A DNA stretch of 64,000 nt. Source: Paracoccus methylovorus. Its GTDB lineage: Bacteria; Pseudomonadota; Alphaproteobacteria; Rhodobacterales; Rhodobacteraceae. Under the pieces are notes generated by a model. That model was not told the DNA's origin and ran no database searches. It saw nothing but the letters and a program-made list of their open reading frames with translations. The stretch covers positions 1-64,000 of the forward strand of contig NZ_CP070371.1 in the NCBI RefSeq assembly GCF_016919705.1, read 5' to 3'. Numbering within the stretch: position 1 is the stretch's first letter; every line of letters begins with the position of its first letter. Shown one piece after another: positions 9,431-18,197 of this stretch. Both the position numbers and the translations under genes were made by a program.

Positions 9431-10693
9431 ATGCGCAGAGTTGTCGTCACCGGACTGGGGATGGTCACGCCGCTGGCCTCGGGGGTCGAGGAGACCTGGA
9501 CGAGGCTTCTGGCCGGAGAATCCGGCGCCGGACCGATTACGCGGTTCGACACCAAGGACGTGACGACGAAATACGCATGCGAGTTGCCCTTTGGAGACGG
9601 CTCGAACGGCACGTTCAACCCCGACGACTGGATGGAGCCCAAGGACCGGCGCAAGGTCGATGACTTCATCCTTTACGGCATGGCCGCCGCCACTCAGGCG
9701 GTCAGGGATTCCGGTTGGGAGCCCGCCAACGAGGAAGAGCGCCAGCGCACCGGCGTCATGATCGGTTCGGGCATCGGCGGGCTAAGCTCGATCGCCGATA
9801 CGGCGGTGCTGATCAAGGAACGCGGGCCGAAACGGGTGTCGCCGTTCTTCATTCCCGGCGCGCTGATCAATCTGGTCTCGGGTCAGGTCTCGATCCGGTT
9901 TGGCTTCAAGGGGCCGAACCATGCGGTTGTCACCGCCTGCTCGACCGGTGCGCATGCCATCGGCGACGCGGCGCGGCTGATCATGCTGGATGACGCGGAT
10001 GTAATGATTGCCGGCGGCACCGAAAGCCCGATCTGCGAAATCGGCATTGCCGGATTCAACGCCTGCAAGGCGCTGTCCACCAAGCGCGAGGACAACCCCA
10101 AGGCCGCGAGCCGCCCCTGGGACGAGGACCGCGACGGTTTCGTCATGGGCGAGGGCGCCGGCGTCGTGGTGCTGGAGGAATACGAACACGCCAAGGCGCG
10201 CGGCGCGAAGATCTATGCCGAGGTGCTGGGCTATGGCCTGTCGGGCGACGCCTATCACATCACCGCCCCCAGCGAGGACGGCGATGGCGGTTTCCGCAGC
10301 ATGACGAACGCGCTGAAGCGCGCGAACCTGTCGCCGGGCGATCTGGATTATATCAATGCGCATGGCACCTCGACCATGGCGGACGTGATCGAACTGGGCG
10401 CGGTCGAGCGGCTTTTGGGCGATGCGGCGGGCGATGTGGTGATGTCCTCGACCAAGTCGAGCATCGGGCACCTGCTGGGTGCGGCCGGCGCGGTCGAGGC
10501 GATTTTCTGCATCCTCGCGCTGCGCGATCAGATCTGCCCGCCCACCATCAACCTTGACGACCAGGCGCGCGAGACCCCCATCGACCTGGCCGCCAATGCC
10601 GCCGTGCGGCGCAAGGTGGATTACGTGCTGTCCAACAGCTTTGGCTTTGGCGGCACCAACGCCAGTCTGGTGATGGGGCGGGTCAAGGAATGA
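9431..10693 (+). CDS. fabF: 3-oxoacyl-[acyl-carrier-protein] synthase II
   Basis: The protein has 420 residues. It condenses malonyl-ACP with acyl-ACP in fatty acid synthesis. Catalytic Cys170 is in VVTACSTGAHA; the two histidines are in INAHGTSTMAD and SIGHLLGAAG; the glycine-rich NSFGFGGTNAS lies at the C-terminus. The start at 9431 gives the usual N-terminus (MRRVVVTGLGMVTPL). It ends in a 4-base overlap with mltG, a common fabF-mltG pairing. Confidence 0.95.
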   Translation: MRRVVVTGLGMVTPLASGVEETWTRLLAGESGAGPITRFDTKDVTTKYACELPFGDGSNGTFNPDDWMEPKDRRKVDDFILYGMAAATQAVRDSGWEPANEEERQRTGVMIGSGIGGLSSIADTAVLIKERGPKRVSPFFIPGALINLVSGQVSIRFGFKGPNHAVVTACSTGAHAIGDAARLIMLDDADVMIAGGTESPICEIGIAGFNACKALSTKREDNPKAASRPWDEDRDGFVMGEGAGVVVLEEYEHAKARGAKIYAEVLGYGLSGDAYHITAPSEDGDGGFRSMTNALKRANLSPGDLDYINAHGTSTMADVIELGAVERLLGDAAGDVVMSSTKSSIGHLLGAAGAVEAIFCILALRDQICPPTINLDDQARETPIDLAANAAVRRKVDYVLSNSFGFGGTNASLVMGRVKE

Positions 10694-11868
10694 TCTGGCG
10701 CAATATCGCGTCGAACTTCCTGACGCTGCTGATCGTGATCCTGATCGCGGTCGCAGCGGCCGTCGCCTGGGGCAAGCATGAATACAGCAAGCCCGGCCCA
10801 GCCGCGGTGGCAGCCTGTGTCCGTGTCGCCCCCGGCGCCAGCCTGAACGCGGTCAGCCAGCAACTGGCCGAGCAGGGTGTGGTCTCCAGCGCCTATGTGT
10901 TCCGGGCCGGGGCGGATTATCAGGGCAAGTCGCGCGATCTGAAATTCGGGTCCTACCTGATGCCGCCGCATTCCAGCATGGAGGATGTGGTTCGGGTCAT
11001 CACCGCTGGTGGCCCCAGCAGTTGCGGGACCGAGGTGCTGTTCCGCGTCGGGGTGCGTGAAAACTCGGTAATTCTGCGCGATATGGACAACGAAACCGGG
11101 GTCTTTGCGGAGCAGGCGAAATACAACCCCGCCACCGAGCCCGCGCCCGAAGTCATCGCCGCTGCCGAAGCCAAGCCGGATGCGCGGCTGCGCATTCTGG
11201 TCGCCGAGGGCGTCACGAGCTGGCAGGTGGTCGAGGGCCTGAAACAGGCCGGATTCCTGGGGGGCGAGGTCTCAAAGATTCCCGCCGAGGGCAGTCTGGC
11301 GCCCGACACCTATGACGTCGAGAAAAACGCCGATCGCGCCGGGCTTCTGGCCGAGATGGAGCGGCGGCAGGCGGCAATCCTGGCCTCGGCCTGGGAAAAG
11401 CGCGAGGCGGATCTGCCTTATGCGACCCCGGAGGAGGCGCTGATCATGGCCTCGATCATCGAAAAGGAAACCGGCCAGCCCGATGAGCGCCGGGTGGTGG
11501 CCAGCGTTTTCGTCAACCGGATGCGGCAGGGGATGCGGCTGGAGACCGACCCGACGGTGATCTATGGCATCACCGAGGGCAAGGGCGTGCTGGATCGCGG
11601 CATTCGCGGGTCCGAGCTGCGGCGGCGCACGCCCTATAACACCTATCAGATCGACGGCTTGCCGCCGACGCCGATCGCCAACCCCGGCCGTGCCGCCATC
11701 GAGGCGGCGCTGGACCCGGAGGATACGGATTACGTGTTCTTCGTGGCCGACGGCTCGGGCGGGCATGCATTCGGCCGCACATTGGAAGAGCATAACCGCA
11801 ACGTCGCCCGCTGGCGCGAGATCGAACGGCAACGCGGAGAGCCGCTGTCGCCGGTTCAGGGCGACTAG
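10690..11868 (+). CDS. mltG: Endolytic peptidoglycan transglycosylase MltG
   Basis: The protein has 392 residues. One N-terminal membrane segment (about residues 8-27) is followed by a periplasmic YceG domain. The catalytic glutamate region IMASIIEKETGQ is present, followed by the family sequence DPTVIYG and RRRTPYNTYQIDGLPPTPIANPG. The enzyme cuts nascent glycan strands to end polymerisation. It is coupled to fabF by an ATGA overlap. A GC-rich hairpin (11877-11896) without a T-run lies just behind the stop. Confidence 0.94.
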   Translation: MIWRNIASNFLTLLIVILIAVAAAVAWGKHEYSKPGPAAVAACVRVAPGASLNAVSQQLAEQGVVSSAYVFRAGADYQGKSRDLKFGSYLMPPHSSMEDVVRVITAGGPSSCGTEVLFRVGVRENSVILRDMDNETGVFAEQAKYNPATEPAPEVIAAAEAKPDARLRILVAEGVTSWQVVEGLKQAGFLGGEVSKIPAEGSLAPDTYDVEKNADRAGLLAEMERRQAAILASAWEKREADLPYATPEEALIMASIIEKETGQPDERRVVASVFVNRMRQGMRLETDPTVIYGITEGKGVLDRGIRGSELRRRTPYNTYQIDGLPPTPIANPGRAAIEAALDPEDTDYVFFVADGSGGHAFGRTLEEHNRNVARWREIERQRGEPLSPVQGD

Positions 11869-11988
11869 GACGGGCGCGGGGGCGAAATCGCCCCCGTTGC
11901 GCAAAGCGTGCGGTAGAGCGCTGCGCCGGTTATCCAGTTGTTTTCAGGCGATAAATCGGTGTGATTTTGCGCAACCTTGGGTTTTACA

Positions 11989-12017
11989 TTGACTTTGCGA
12001 ACGCCCTGAAGTAGAAA
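11989..12017 (+). promoter_or_regulatory. Candidate promoter of the GTA cluster
   Basis: TTGACT at 11989-11994 and TAGAAA at 12012-12017 are separated by 17 bases, a good sigma-70-type arrangement. Transcription would start near 12024, upstream of the terminator at 12042-12077. In other Rhodobacterales the GTA promoter is controlled by GafA and CtrA; no site for either was identified here. Confidence 0.45.
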
Positions 12018-12041
12018 TCACCCATGCTGGGAGAGATGGGC

Positions 12042-12077
12042 AAGCGGCCGGGTCAAGTGACCTTGGGCCGCTTTTTT
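12042..12077 (+). terminator. Intrinsic terminator in the GTA leader
   Basis: AAGCGGCC pairs with GGCCGCTT, with an inner stem GGTCA/TGACC, followed at once by TTTTTT. It lies between the candidate promoter and the first GTA gene, so it would stop transcription before the cluster unless read through. Confidence 0.75.
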
Positions 12078-12124
12078 CATGTCTCGCTCGTGCGGACAGG
12101 CACACGAGGGCAGGACGATCAAGA

Positions 12125-12487
12125 ATGACCATGAGTTTCGATCCGGGGCCTAAGGCACCGGAAGGGCCTTTTGCGCCCGGTGCGACGTCGGCACCGGACG
12201 TCAACGTGCTGGAGATCGCGGACGGGCTGTTTCGGTCCTATGCGCAAGAGCTGAACCGGCTGCGGCAGAAGATCGAGGCCGGTGAGACGGATGAGTTGAA
12301 AGAATCCGCCCGGCTGGTGCGCGACCTGCGGGCCGCGACCCAGATGGTGCTGGAGGAAAGGAGCAAGGTTGACAAGCTTCGCAAGGATGCTGCCGGACGG
12401 GTCGGTGCAGGCGCACTCGACCTTGTCGCGGCACGAGATGAAATCGGGCGCCGCCTGGCTTGCCTGCGCCGAGCCTCGGGAAGTTGA
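12125..12487 (+). CDS. GTA gene 1, small terminase-like protein
   Basis: The protein has 120 residues and resembles RcGTA g1 (TerS): a disordered Pro/Gly N-terminus, a charged helical middle, and a C-terminus containing LDLVAARDEIGRRLACLR, typical of g1 homologues. In RcGTA it partners the large terminase in DNA packaging. An alternative start lies 6 bases downstream (12131). Its 3' end overlaps the terminase gene in another frame. Similarity is by recognition only. Confidence 0.75.
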   Translation: MTMSFDPGPKAPEGPFAPGATSAPDVNVLEIADGLFRSYAQELNRLRQKIEAGETDELKESARLVRDLRAATQMVLEERSKVDKLRKDAAGRVGAGALDLVAARDEIGRRLACLRRASGS

Positions 12488-13778
12488 CGGGTTTCTGGAG
12501 GGGCTGAGCGATAACGCTCTGGCCAGCCTGCCCTGGCTTTTCGAGTTCTGGGCGCTGCCGCATCAACTGCCGCCCGAGGGCGACTGGAAGACCTGGGTAA
12601 TCATGGGCGGGCGTGGCGCGGGTAAGACCCGCGCCGGCACCGAATGGGTGCGCGCGCAGGTCGAAGGGGCGAACCCCGATGCCCCCGGCCGGGCGCGCCG
12701 GGTGGCGTTGGTCAGCGAGACGCTGGATCAGGCCCGCGACGTGATGGTGTTCGGGGAATCCGGCATTCTGGCCTGTTCCCCGCCCGATCGCCGCCCGGTT
12801 TGGGAGGCGGGACGGCGCCGGCTGGTCTGGCCGAACGGGGCCACCGTGCAACTGTTTTCGGCCCATGAGCCCGAGGCGCTGCGCGGGCCGCAGTTCGATG
12901 CGGCATGGGTCGATGAACTGGCCAAGTGGCGAAAGGCCGAGGAATGCTGGGACATGCTGCAATTCGCCCTGCGTCTTGGCCCGCATCCGCAGCAGGTCGT
13001 CACCACCACGCCGAAGAACGTCGCGGTGCTGAAACGGATCCTGCGCAATGCCTCGACCGTGACGACGCATGCGCCGACCGAGGCGAATCGCGCCTATCTG
13101 GCCGAGAGCTTTCTGGCCGAGGTTCAGGCGCGCTATGCCGGCACGCGGCTGGGGCGGCAGGAACTGGAGGGGCTGCTGCTGGAGGATGTCGAGGGCGCGC
13201 TTTGGACCGCTGCCACGCTGGAACGCTGCCGGATCGAGGCCGCGCCGAAGCTGTCGCGGATCGTCGTCGCGGTCGATCCGTCGGTGACGGGTGGGGCGGC
13301 TTCGGACGAATGCGGCATCGTGGTTGCCGGGGTGGTTGCCGAGGGGCCGGTGACGCAATGGCGGGCCTATGTGCTGGAGGATGCCTCGGTCCGGGGCGGG
13401 CCTGCGGATTGGGCGCGAGCGGCCATCGCGGCCATGCAGAGGCATGGCGCCGAGCGGCTGGTGGCCGAGGTCAATCAAGGCGGCGATCTGGTCGAGAGCG
13501 TGATCCGCCAGATCGACCCGCTGGTGCCGTTCCGGGCCTTGCGCGCCGGGCGCGGCAAGGGGTTGCGGGCCGAGCCGGTCGCGGCGCTATACGAGCAGGG
13601 GCGCGTGCATCACCTGCGGGGGCTGGGCGCGCTGGAGGACCAGATGTGCCGCATGACCGTTGCGGGCTATGACGGCAAGGGTTCGCCTGATCGGGTGGAT
13701 GCGCTGGTCTGGGCGATCCATGAATTGATGATTGCCCCTGCAGCACGGCATCTGCGGCCGGCGGTGCGGGGGATTTAG
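12438..13778 (+). CDS. GTA gene 2, large terminase (TerL)
   Basis: The protein has about 446 residues. It has a Walker A motif GGRGAGKT in the first 80 residues, a Walker B-like FDAAWVDE, and a C-terminal RNase H-like nuclease beginning IVVAVDPSVTG with further acidic residues near the end (DRVDALVW). It is the motor that packages random host DNA in GTAs. The ATG at 12438 overlaps g1 by 50 bases. A TTG at 12369 preceded by AAGGAG is an alternative start that adds 23 residues. Confidence 0.92.
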   Translation: MKSGAAWLACAEPREVDGFLEGLSDNALASLPWLFEFWALPHQLPPEGDWKTWVIMGGRGAGKTRAGTEWVRAQVEGANPDAPGRARRVALVSETLDQARDVMVFGESGILACSPPDRRPVWEAGRRRLVWPNGATVQLFSAHEPEALRGPQFDAAWVDELAKWRKAEECWDMLQFALRLGPHPQQVVTTTPKNVAVLKRILRNASTVTTHAPTEANRAYLAESFLAEVQARYAGTRLGRQELEGLLLEDVEGALWTAATLERCRIEAAPKLSRIVVAVDPSVTGGAASDECGIVVAGVVAEGPVTQWRAYVLEDASVRGGPADWARAAIAAMQRHGAERLVAEVNQGGDLVESVIRQIDPLVPFRALRAGRGKGLRAEPVAALYEQGRVHHLRGLGALEDQMCRMTVAGYDGKGSPDRVDALVWAIHELMIAPAARHLRPAVRGI

Positions 13779-13926
13779 GGGGCTCTGCCCCCACGCCCCC
13801 GCGGCCCCTTGATGGGGCCCCGGGGGCGTTCCCCCGGGATATTTGGACACGGAAGAATGGGCCTTGGGGTCCGCGAGGGGTTGCCGGAGGGCGCCCCCTT
13901 TTTTCTTGGGATTTCAGGAGGAAACC
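13779..13926 (+). repeat. Intergenic repeat element inside the GTA cluster
   Basis: Three small GC hairpins (GGGGGC-tct-GCCCCC, GGCCCC-ttgat-GGGGCC, CGGGGGCGTTCCCCCG) lead to the shared core CCGGGATATTTGGACACGGA (near 13834-13853). The same layout appears at 48516-48597, and shorter forms occur elsewhere in the window. The rest of the gap is the ribosome site of the portal gene (AGGAGGAAACC). Confidence 0.75.
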
Positions 13927-15132
13927 ATGGCATTTCCCTGGTTTGGACGGGGAGCGGGGTCGGCGGCGTTGGTGGCAGACCCTTGCGAGACGAAGGCCAG
14001 CGCCGCCGGCAAGGTGGTGGCGCTGGCAGCGGGATCGGGGCGGGTCGTGTGGTCGCCGCGCGATACGGTCAGCCTGATGCGGTCGGGTTTTGCCGGCAAT
14101 CCGGTAGGGTTTCGTGCCGTGCGTCTGATTGCCGAGGCAGCGGCTGCGGTGCCGCTGATATGTCAGGACCGCGAGCGGCGCTATGACGCCCATCCGGTGC
14201 TGGATCTGCTGCGACGGCCCAATCCCGGGCAGGGGCGGGCCGAATTGTTTGAAGCGCTGTTCGGTCAGATCCTGCTGAGCGGCGACGGTTATCTGGAGGC
14301 GGTCGGCGAGCGCGCCAAGGGGCTGCCGGCCGAGCTGCATGTATTGCGCTCGGACCGGATGGCGGTGGTGCCGGGGCCGGATGGCTGGCCTGTCGCCTAT
14401 GAATATGCCGTCGGCGGGCGGAAATACCGTTTCGACATGGCGGGCAGTCCCGACCCGATCTGTCATATCCGCAGCTTTCATCCGCTGGACGACCACTATG
14501 GGCTGTCGCCCATGCAGGCGGCGGCGGTGGCGGTGGATGTGCACAACAGCGCATCAAGCTGGTCCAAGGCGCTTTTGGACAATGCGGCGCGGCCTTCGGG
14601 CGCCATCGTCTACAAGGGCGCCGACGGACAGGGCAGTCTGTCGCCGGACCAATATGACCGGCTGGTGACCGAGATGGAGATGCATCATCAGGGTGCGCGC
14701 AATGCCGGGCGGCCGATGTTGCTGGAGGGGGGGCTGGACTGGAAGCCGATGGGGTTTTCGCCCAGCGACATGGAGTTCCATGAGACCAAGCTGGCTGCCG
14801 CGCGCGAGATTGCGCAGGCCTTTGGCGTGCCGCCGATGCTGATCGGCATTCCGGGCGAGGCCACCTATGCCAATTACGCCGAGGCGCATCGGGCTTTTTA
14901 CCGGCTCACTGTCCTGCCTTTGGTTTCGCGCGTGGCGAGTGCCGTCGCCTGGTGGCTTTCCGAGCATCTGGGGGCCGAGGTCGATCTGCACGCCGATCCC
15001 GATCAGGTGCCGGCGCTGGCAGGCGAGCGCGAAAACCAGTGGCGACGCATCGGCGAGGCGACGTTTTTGACCCAGGCCGAAAAGCGCGCCGCGCTGGGTT
15101 TGCCGCCGCTGATGCCAGATGCGGAGGGATGA
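13927..15132 (+). CDS. GTA gene 3, HK97-type portal protein
   Basis: The protein has 401 residues and fits the HK97 family of phage portal proteins. It has HPVLDLLRRPNPGQGRAELFE, then LSGDGYLEAVGE, then HIRSFHPLDDHYGLSPMQAA and FGVPPMLIGIPGEATYANYAEA, the order expected for the family. Portals form the dodecameric ring through which DNA enters the head. The start has a strong AGGAGGAAACC site; the repeat element lies just upstream. Confidence 0.93.
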   Translation: MAFPWFGRGAGSAALVADPCETKASAAGKVVALAAGSGRVVWSPRDTVSLMRSGFAGNPVGFRAVRLIAEAAAAVPLICQDRERRYDAHPVLDLLRRPNPGQGRAELFEALFGQILLSGDGYLEAVGERAKGLPAELHVLRSDRMAVVPGPDGWPVAYEYAVGGRKYRFDMAGSPDPICHIRSFHPLDDHYGLSPMQAAAVAVDVHNSASSWSKALLDNAARPSGAIVYKGADGQGSLSPDQYDRLVTEMEMHHQGARNAGRPMLLEGGLDWKPMGFSPSDMEFHETKLAAAREIAQAFGVPPMLIGIPGEATYANYAEAHRAFYRLTVLPLVSRVASAVAWWLSEHLGAEVDLHADPDQVPALAGERENQWRRIGEATFLTQAEKRAALGLPPLMPDAEG

Positions 15133-15133
15133 G

Positions 15134-15367
15134 ATGGAGGGCTCGCGTTTCGTGAAGGAGCCCTTTGACTGGCATGACCAGAGGTTCGACACGCAAGAGC
15201 GGATCATGGCGCTGCAATTCGCCCAGGTCGAGCGCCGGCTGGAACGCATCGAGGCGCTGATCGAGGGGTTGGAGCGGCGCTTGTGGATGACCGTCTATGG
15301 CGTCGTCGCGGTGATCCTGACGCAGGCGGTTCAATCCATTCTGGAATATGCGCCGAAAGGAGGGTGA
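15134..15367 (+). CDS. GTA gene 3.5, small membrane protein
   Basis: The protein has 77 residues. A charged helical region (QVERRLERIEALIEGLERR) is followed by one hydrophobic segment (MTVYGVVAVILTQAV). It lies between portal and protease, as does orf g3.5 of RcGTA-like clusters. It starts one base after the portal stop. Its role is not established; the single membrane span might suggest a membrane-linked function, but this is inference. Confidence 0.75.
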   Translation: MEGSRFVKEPFDWHDQRFDTQERIMALQFAQVERRLERIEALIEGLERRLWMTVYGVVAVILTQAVQSILEYAPKGG

Positions 15368-15368
15368 G

Positions 15369-15905
15369 GTGAGTTCGAAGGATTACGGGCTTGAACTGAA
15401 ATATGCCGCGGGGGCCGCTCTGGTCTCGGACGGTTCGCGGATCGAGGGCTATGCCAGCCTGTTCGGCGTGGCCGATCAGGGCGGCGACATCGTGGCGCGC
15501 GGCGCCTATGCCGCCAGCCTGAAACGGCTGGCGGGGCGGGGCGGCAGGGTGCGGATGCTGTGGCAGCACGATCCCGCCCGACCCATCGGCATCTGGGACG
15601 AGATCCGCGAGGACGAGAAGGGGTTGTGGGTCAGGGGGCGGCTTTTGCCCGAGATCTCGCAGGCCCGCGAGGCGGCGGCGCTGGTGGCGGCGGGGGCCAT
15701 CGAGGGGCTGTCCATCGGCTATCGCACCATCCGGGCCGAGCGCGACGGCCAGGGTCGTCGCCGGCTTTGCGAGGTCGAACTGTGGGAGGTGTCGCTGGTC
15801 ACCTTTCCCATGCTGACCGAGGCGCGGGTCGCACAGAAATCCGACCGGGCCTGCGAGATGGCGGCGGCCTTTCGGGCCGCTGCGCTGGCGCTGCGCGCCG
15901 AGTGA
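15369..15905 (+). CDS. GTA gene 4, HK97-type prohead protease
   Basis: The protein has about 178 residues. It has RIEGYASLFGV, WQHDPARPIG with the likely catalytic His, and IEGLSIGYRT with the likely catalytic Ser, matching the HK97 prohead protease family. It should process the capsid protein encoded next. I chose the GTG at 15369 because it directly follows GAAAGGAGGGTGAG; an ATG at 15348 would overlap g3.5 by 20 bases. Confidence 0.9.
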   Translation: MSSKDYGLELKYAAGAALVSDGSRIEGYASLFGVADQGGDIVARGAYAASLKRLAGRGGRVRMLWQHDPARPIGIWDEIREDEKGLWVRGRLLPEISQAREAAALVAAGAIEGLSIGYRTIRAERDGQGRRRLCEVELWEVSLVTFPMLTEARVAQKSDRACEMAAAFRAAALALRAE

Positions 15906-15927
15906 TTTCACCAAAACGGAGGGGATT

Positions 15928-17094
15928 ATGACCGAGGTGAAAGCCGCGGCCGGGGCGGACATGCCCGGCGATCTGGGGGCCGAGATGCTGGGCTTTGTCC
16001 AAGAGCTGAAGGCATTCCGCACCGGGATCGAGAAACGACTGGAAGCACAGGAAGAACGTATGAGCATGTTGGACCGCAAGACGATTTCCCGCACCCGCGC
16101 CCCTTTGTCGGTCGAGGCCGACGTGGGCGCGCCGCATCAGAAGGCCTTTGACGCCTATGTCCGGCATGGCGACGATGGCGCGCTGCGCGGCCTGCCGCTG
16201 GAGGGTAAGGCGATGACCACCACCTCGGACGGGGGGTTTCTGGTGGCGCCGACCGTGGCCATGCAGGTGCAGGAGGCGCTGAACCTGACCGCCTCGTTGC
16301 GGCGTGTGGCCAATGTCGTGACGGTGGAATCGGCCAGCTATGAGGTGCTGGTCGACATGGGCGACATCGCCCACGGCTGGGCCAGCGAGGCGACCGCGCA
16401 AACCGAGACCGGCAGCCCCACCGTGCAGCGCGTGGTGATCCCGGTGCATGAGCTGTCCGCCATGCCCAAGGCCAGCCAGCGATTGCTGGACGACGCGGCC
16501 TTTGACGTCGAAACCTGGCTTGCCGGCCGCATCGCCGAGAAATTCGCCCGCGCCGAGGCCACGGCCTTTGTCAACGGCGATGGGGTGAACAAGCCCCAGG
16601 GATTTCTGACCCATGCGAAGGCTCCGAACGGCACGGCGGATAACGGGGAAATCGGCACCATCCCTTCGGGCGGGGACGGCGACTTAGCTGCCAACAACCC
16701 GGCCAATGCGCTGATCGATCTGGTTTACGCGCTGGGGGCGCAATACCGTGCCAATGCGACCTTCGTGATGAATTCGAAAACCGCCGCCGCCGTGCGCAAG
16801 ATGCGCGATGCCGATGGCCGCTTCCTGTGGGCGGATTCGCTTGCCATGGGTCAGCCGGCGCAGCTTTTGGGTTATCCGGTGCTGGTCTGCGAGGACATGC
16901 CCGATATCGCCAAGAGCTCGCTTTCCATCGCCTTTGGCGATTTCGGATCGGCCTATACCATCGTCGAGCGACCGGATCTGCGGGTGCTGCGCGATCCGTT
17001 CTCGGCCAAGCCGCATGTGCTGTTCTATGCCACCAAGCGCGTCGGCGGCGGTGTCACCGATGCCCGTGCCGTCAAGCTGATGATCTTCGGCTGA
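15928..17094 (+). CDS. GTA gene 5, major capsid protein (HK97 fold)
   Basis: The protein has 388 residues. The N-terminal 60 are charged and predicted coiled coil (ELKAFRTGIEKRLEAQEERM), the scaffold-like part removed by the protease in this family. The rest has the phage major capsid layout: FLVAPTVAMQVQE, HELSAMPKASQRLLDDAAFD, LLGYPVLVCEDMPD. A long terminator-like hairpin follows the stop codon. Confidence 0.94.
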   Translation: MTEVKAAAGADMPGDLGAEMLGFVQELKAFRTGIEKRLEAQEERMSMLDRKTISRTRAPLSVEADVGAPHQKAFDAYVRHGDDGALRGLPLEGKAMTTTSDGGFLVAPTVAMQVQEALNLTASLRRVANVVTVESASYEVLVDMGDIAHGWASEATAQTETGSPTVQRVVIPVHELSAMPKASQRLLDDAAFDVETWLAGRIAEKFARAEATAFVNGDGVNKPQGFLTHAKAPNGTADNGEIGTIPSGGDGDLAANNPANALIDLVYALGAQYRANATFVMNSKTAAAVRKMRDADGRFLWADSLAMGQPAQLLGYPVLVCEDMPDIAKSSLSIAFGDFGSAYTIVERPDLRVLRDPFSAKPHVLFYATKRVGGGVTDARAVKLMIFG

Positions 17095-17108
17095 CCGGGG
17101 GCCGAAGC

Positions 17109-17190
17109 GGGGGCCGCGCGGCCGATGTCCGCCTTACCGGCAAGTGCAACTGTCCGCGCGCGCGAGGGCGGACATGCGCGGCCCCCTTTT
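17109..17190 (+). terminator. Long terminator-like hairpin after the GTA capsid gene
   Basis: An 11-base arm (17109-17119) pairs exactly with 17176-17186, and after a 5-base bulge a 9-base arm (17125-17133) pairs exactly with 17167-17175. Four Ts follow directly. It lies between capsid and connector genes and could terminate part of the transcripts or protect the upstream mRNA. Confidence 0.65.
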
Positions 17191-17229
17191 CGTCCAGAGG
17201 ATGCGGCATCCCTGTGAACGGGAGTGAGG

Positions 17230-17850
17230 ATGATGATGCTTGTGGAGTTGACGGCGTCCGAGGCCGGCGCGCTGCCCGTCGTGGGGCTGCGGGACCATCT
17301 GCGGCTGGGGACGGGTTTTAGCACGGCTGATGATGCGGCCGAGAATGCGGCGCTGGTGGGATTTTTGCGCGCCGCGATCGCCACCATCGAGGCGCGCACC
17401 GGCAAGGTGCTGCTGGCGCGCAAGTTTCGGCTGCGGCTGGAGGAATGGCGCGATCCGGCAGGCCAGCCGCTGCCGCTGGCGCCGGTCTCATCCGTGGAGC
17501 GGGTCGAGATCGCGGATGCGGCGGGCGCGGTCACCGCGCTTGACCCGGCAAGGTATCGGCTGGTGCCGGATATGCAGCGGCCGGTGCTGGAGCCGGTGGG
17601 GGTGTTTTTGCCCGCCGTCCCCTTGGGCGGGTTTGCCGCGATCACCTTTCAGGCCGGTTTCGGGCCAGAGTGGCCGCAGGTGCCGGCCGATCTGGCGCAG
17701 GCGGTTCTGATGCTGGCCGCGCGCTATCACGAAGACCGCACCTTTGAGGCTGCGCAAGGCGCGATGCCCTTTGGCGTCAGCGCGCTGATCGAACGCTGGC
17801 GGTCGGTGCGGGTGCTGGGAGGGCGCGGCAATTCGCGCGGCCGGGTATGA
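17230..17850 (+). CDS. GTA gene 6, head-tail connector
   Basis: The protein has 206 residues. Its features fit phage gp6-like head-tail connector proteins: LRDHLRLGTGFSTADDAAENAAL, IEARTGKVLLARKF, PVSSVERVEIADAAG, and a final HEDRTFEA helix. Three tandem ATGs (17230, 17233, 17236) could serve as the start; GGGAG upstream favours the first. It overlaps gene 7 by 4 bases. In GTA particles this protein forms the adaptor ring under the portal. Confidence 0.85.
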   Translation: MMMLVELTASEAGALPVVGLRDHLRLGTGFSTADDAAENAALVGFLRAAIATIEARTGKVLLARKFRLRLEEWRDPAGQPLPLAPVSSVERVEIADAAGAVTALDPARYRLVPDMQRPVLEPVGVFLPAVPLGGFAAITFQAGFGPEWPQVPADLAQAVLMLAARYHEDRTFEAAQGAMPFGVSALIERWRSVRVLGGRGNSRGRV

Positions 17851-18197
17851 GCGCGCCGCGGCTGACGGTGCCTCTGGTCATCGAATCCGCGGCCCGCATG
17901 CCCGATGGGATGGGGGGATTTGCGCTGTCGTGGCAGCCGGTCTGTCGCGTCTGGGCCGAGATGCGGTCGGGTGCGGGGGCCGAACGCTCTGCCGAGGTGG
18001 GAGCCTTGAGCGTGGTGAACTGGCGGATCACCGTCCGGGCGGCGCCTGCGGGCGATCCTAGGCGTCCCCGACCCAAGCAGCGGTTGCGGCTGGGCGAGGG
18101 CGCGGATGCGCGCCGGTTCCGCATCAAGGCGGTTGCGGAAAGCGACCCTGCCGGTCGCTGGCTGGTTTGCGTGGCGAAAGAGGAGGCCCCGGCATGA
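17847..18197 (+). CDS. GTA gene 7, head-tail adaptor (stopper)
   Basis: The protein has 116 residues, predicted mostly beta, with VPLVIESAARMPDGMGGFALSW and VWAEMRSGAGAE, as in phage head-tail joining proteins. ATGA overlaps link it to genes 6 and 8. Confidence 0.82.
   Translation: MSAPRLTVPLVIESAARMPDGMGGFALSWQPVCRVWAEMRSGAGAERSAEVGALSVVNWRITVRAAPAGDPRRPRPKQRLRLGEGADARRFRIKAVAESDPAGRWLVCVAKEEAPA

Larger units (their letters stand above)
11869..12124 (+). other. GTA upstream region (intergenic)
   Basis: This 256-base gap holds a 9-bp hairpin after mltG (11877-11896), an AT-richer stretch around 11930-12020 with a candidate promoter, an intrinsic terminator at 12042-12077, and then the leader of the first GTA gene. 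No supported open reading frame was seen. Confidence 0.6.

Noticed and set aside
11877..11896. Terminator directly after mltG
   Set aside because: The 9-bp hairpin is clear but no T-run follows, so I list it only as part of the intergenic region.
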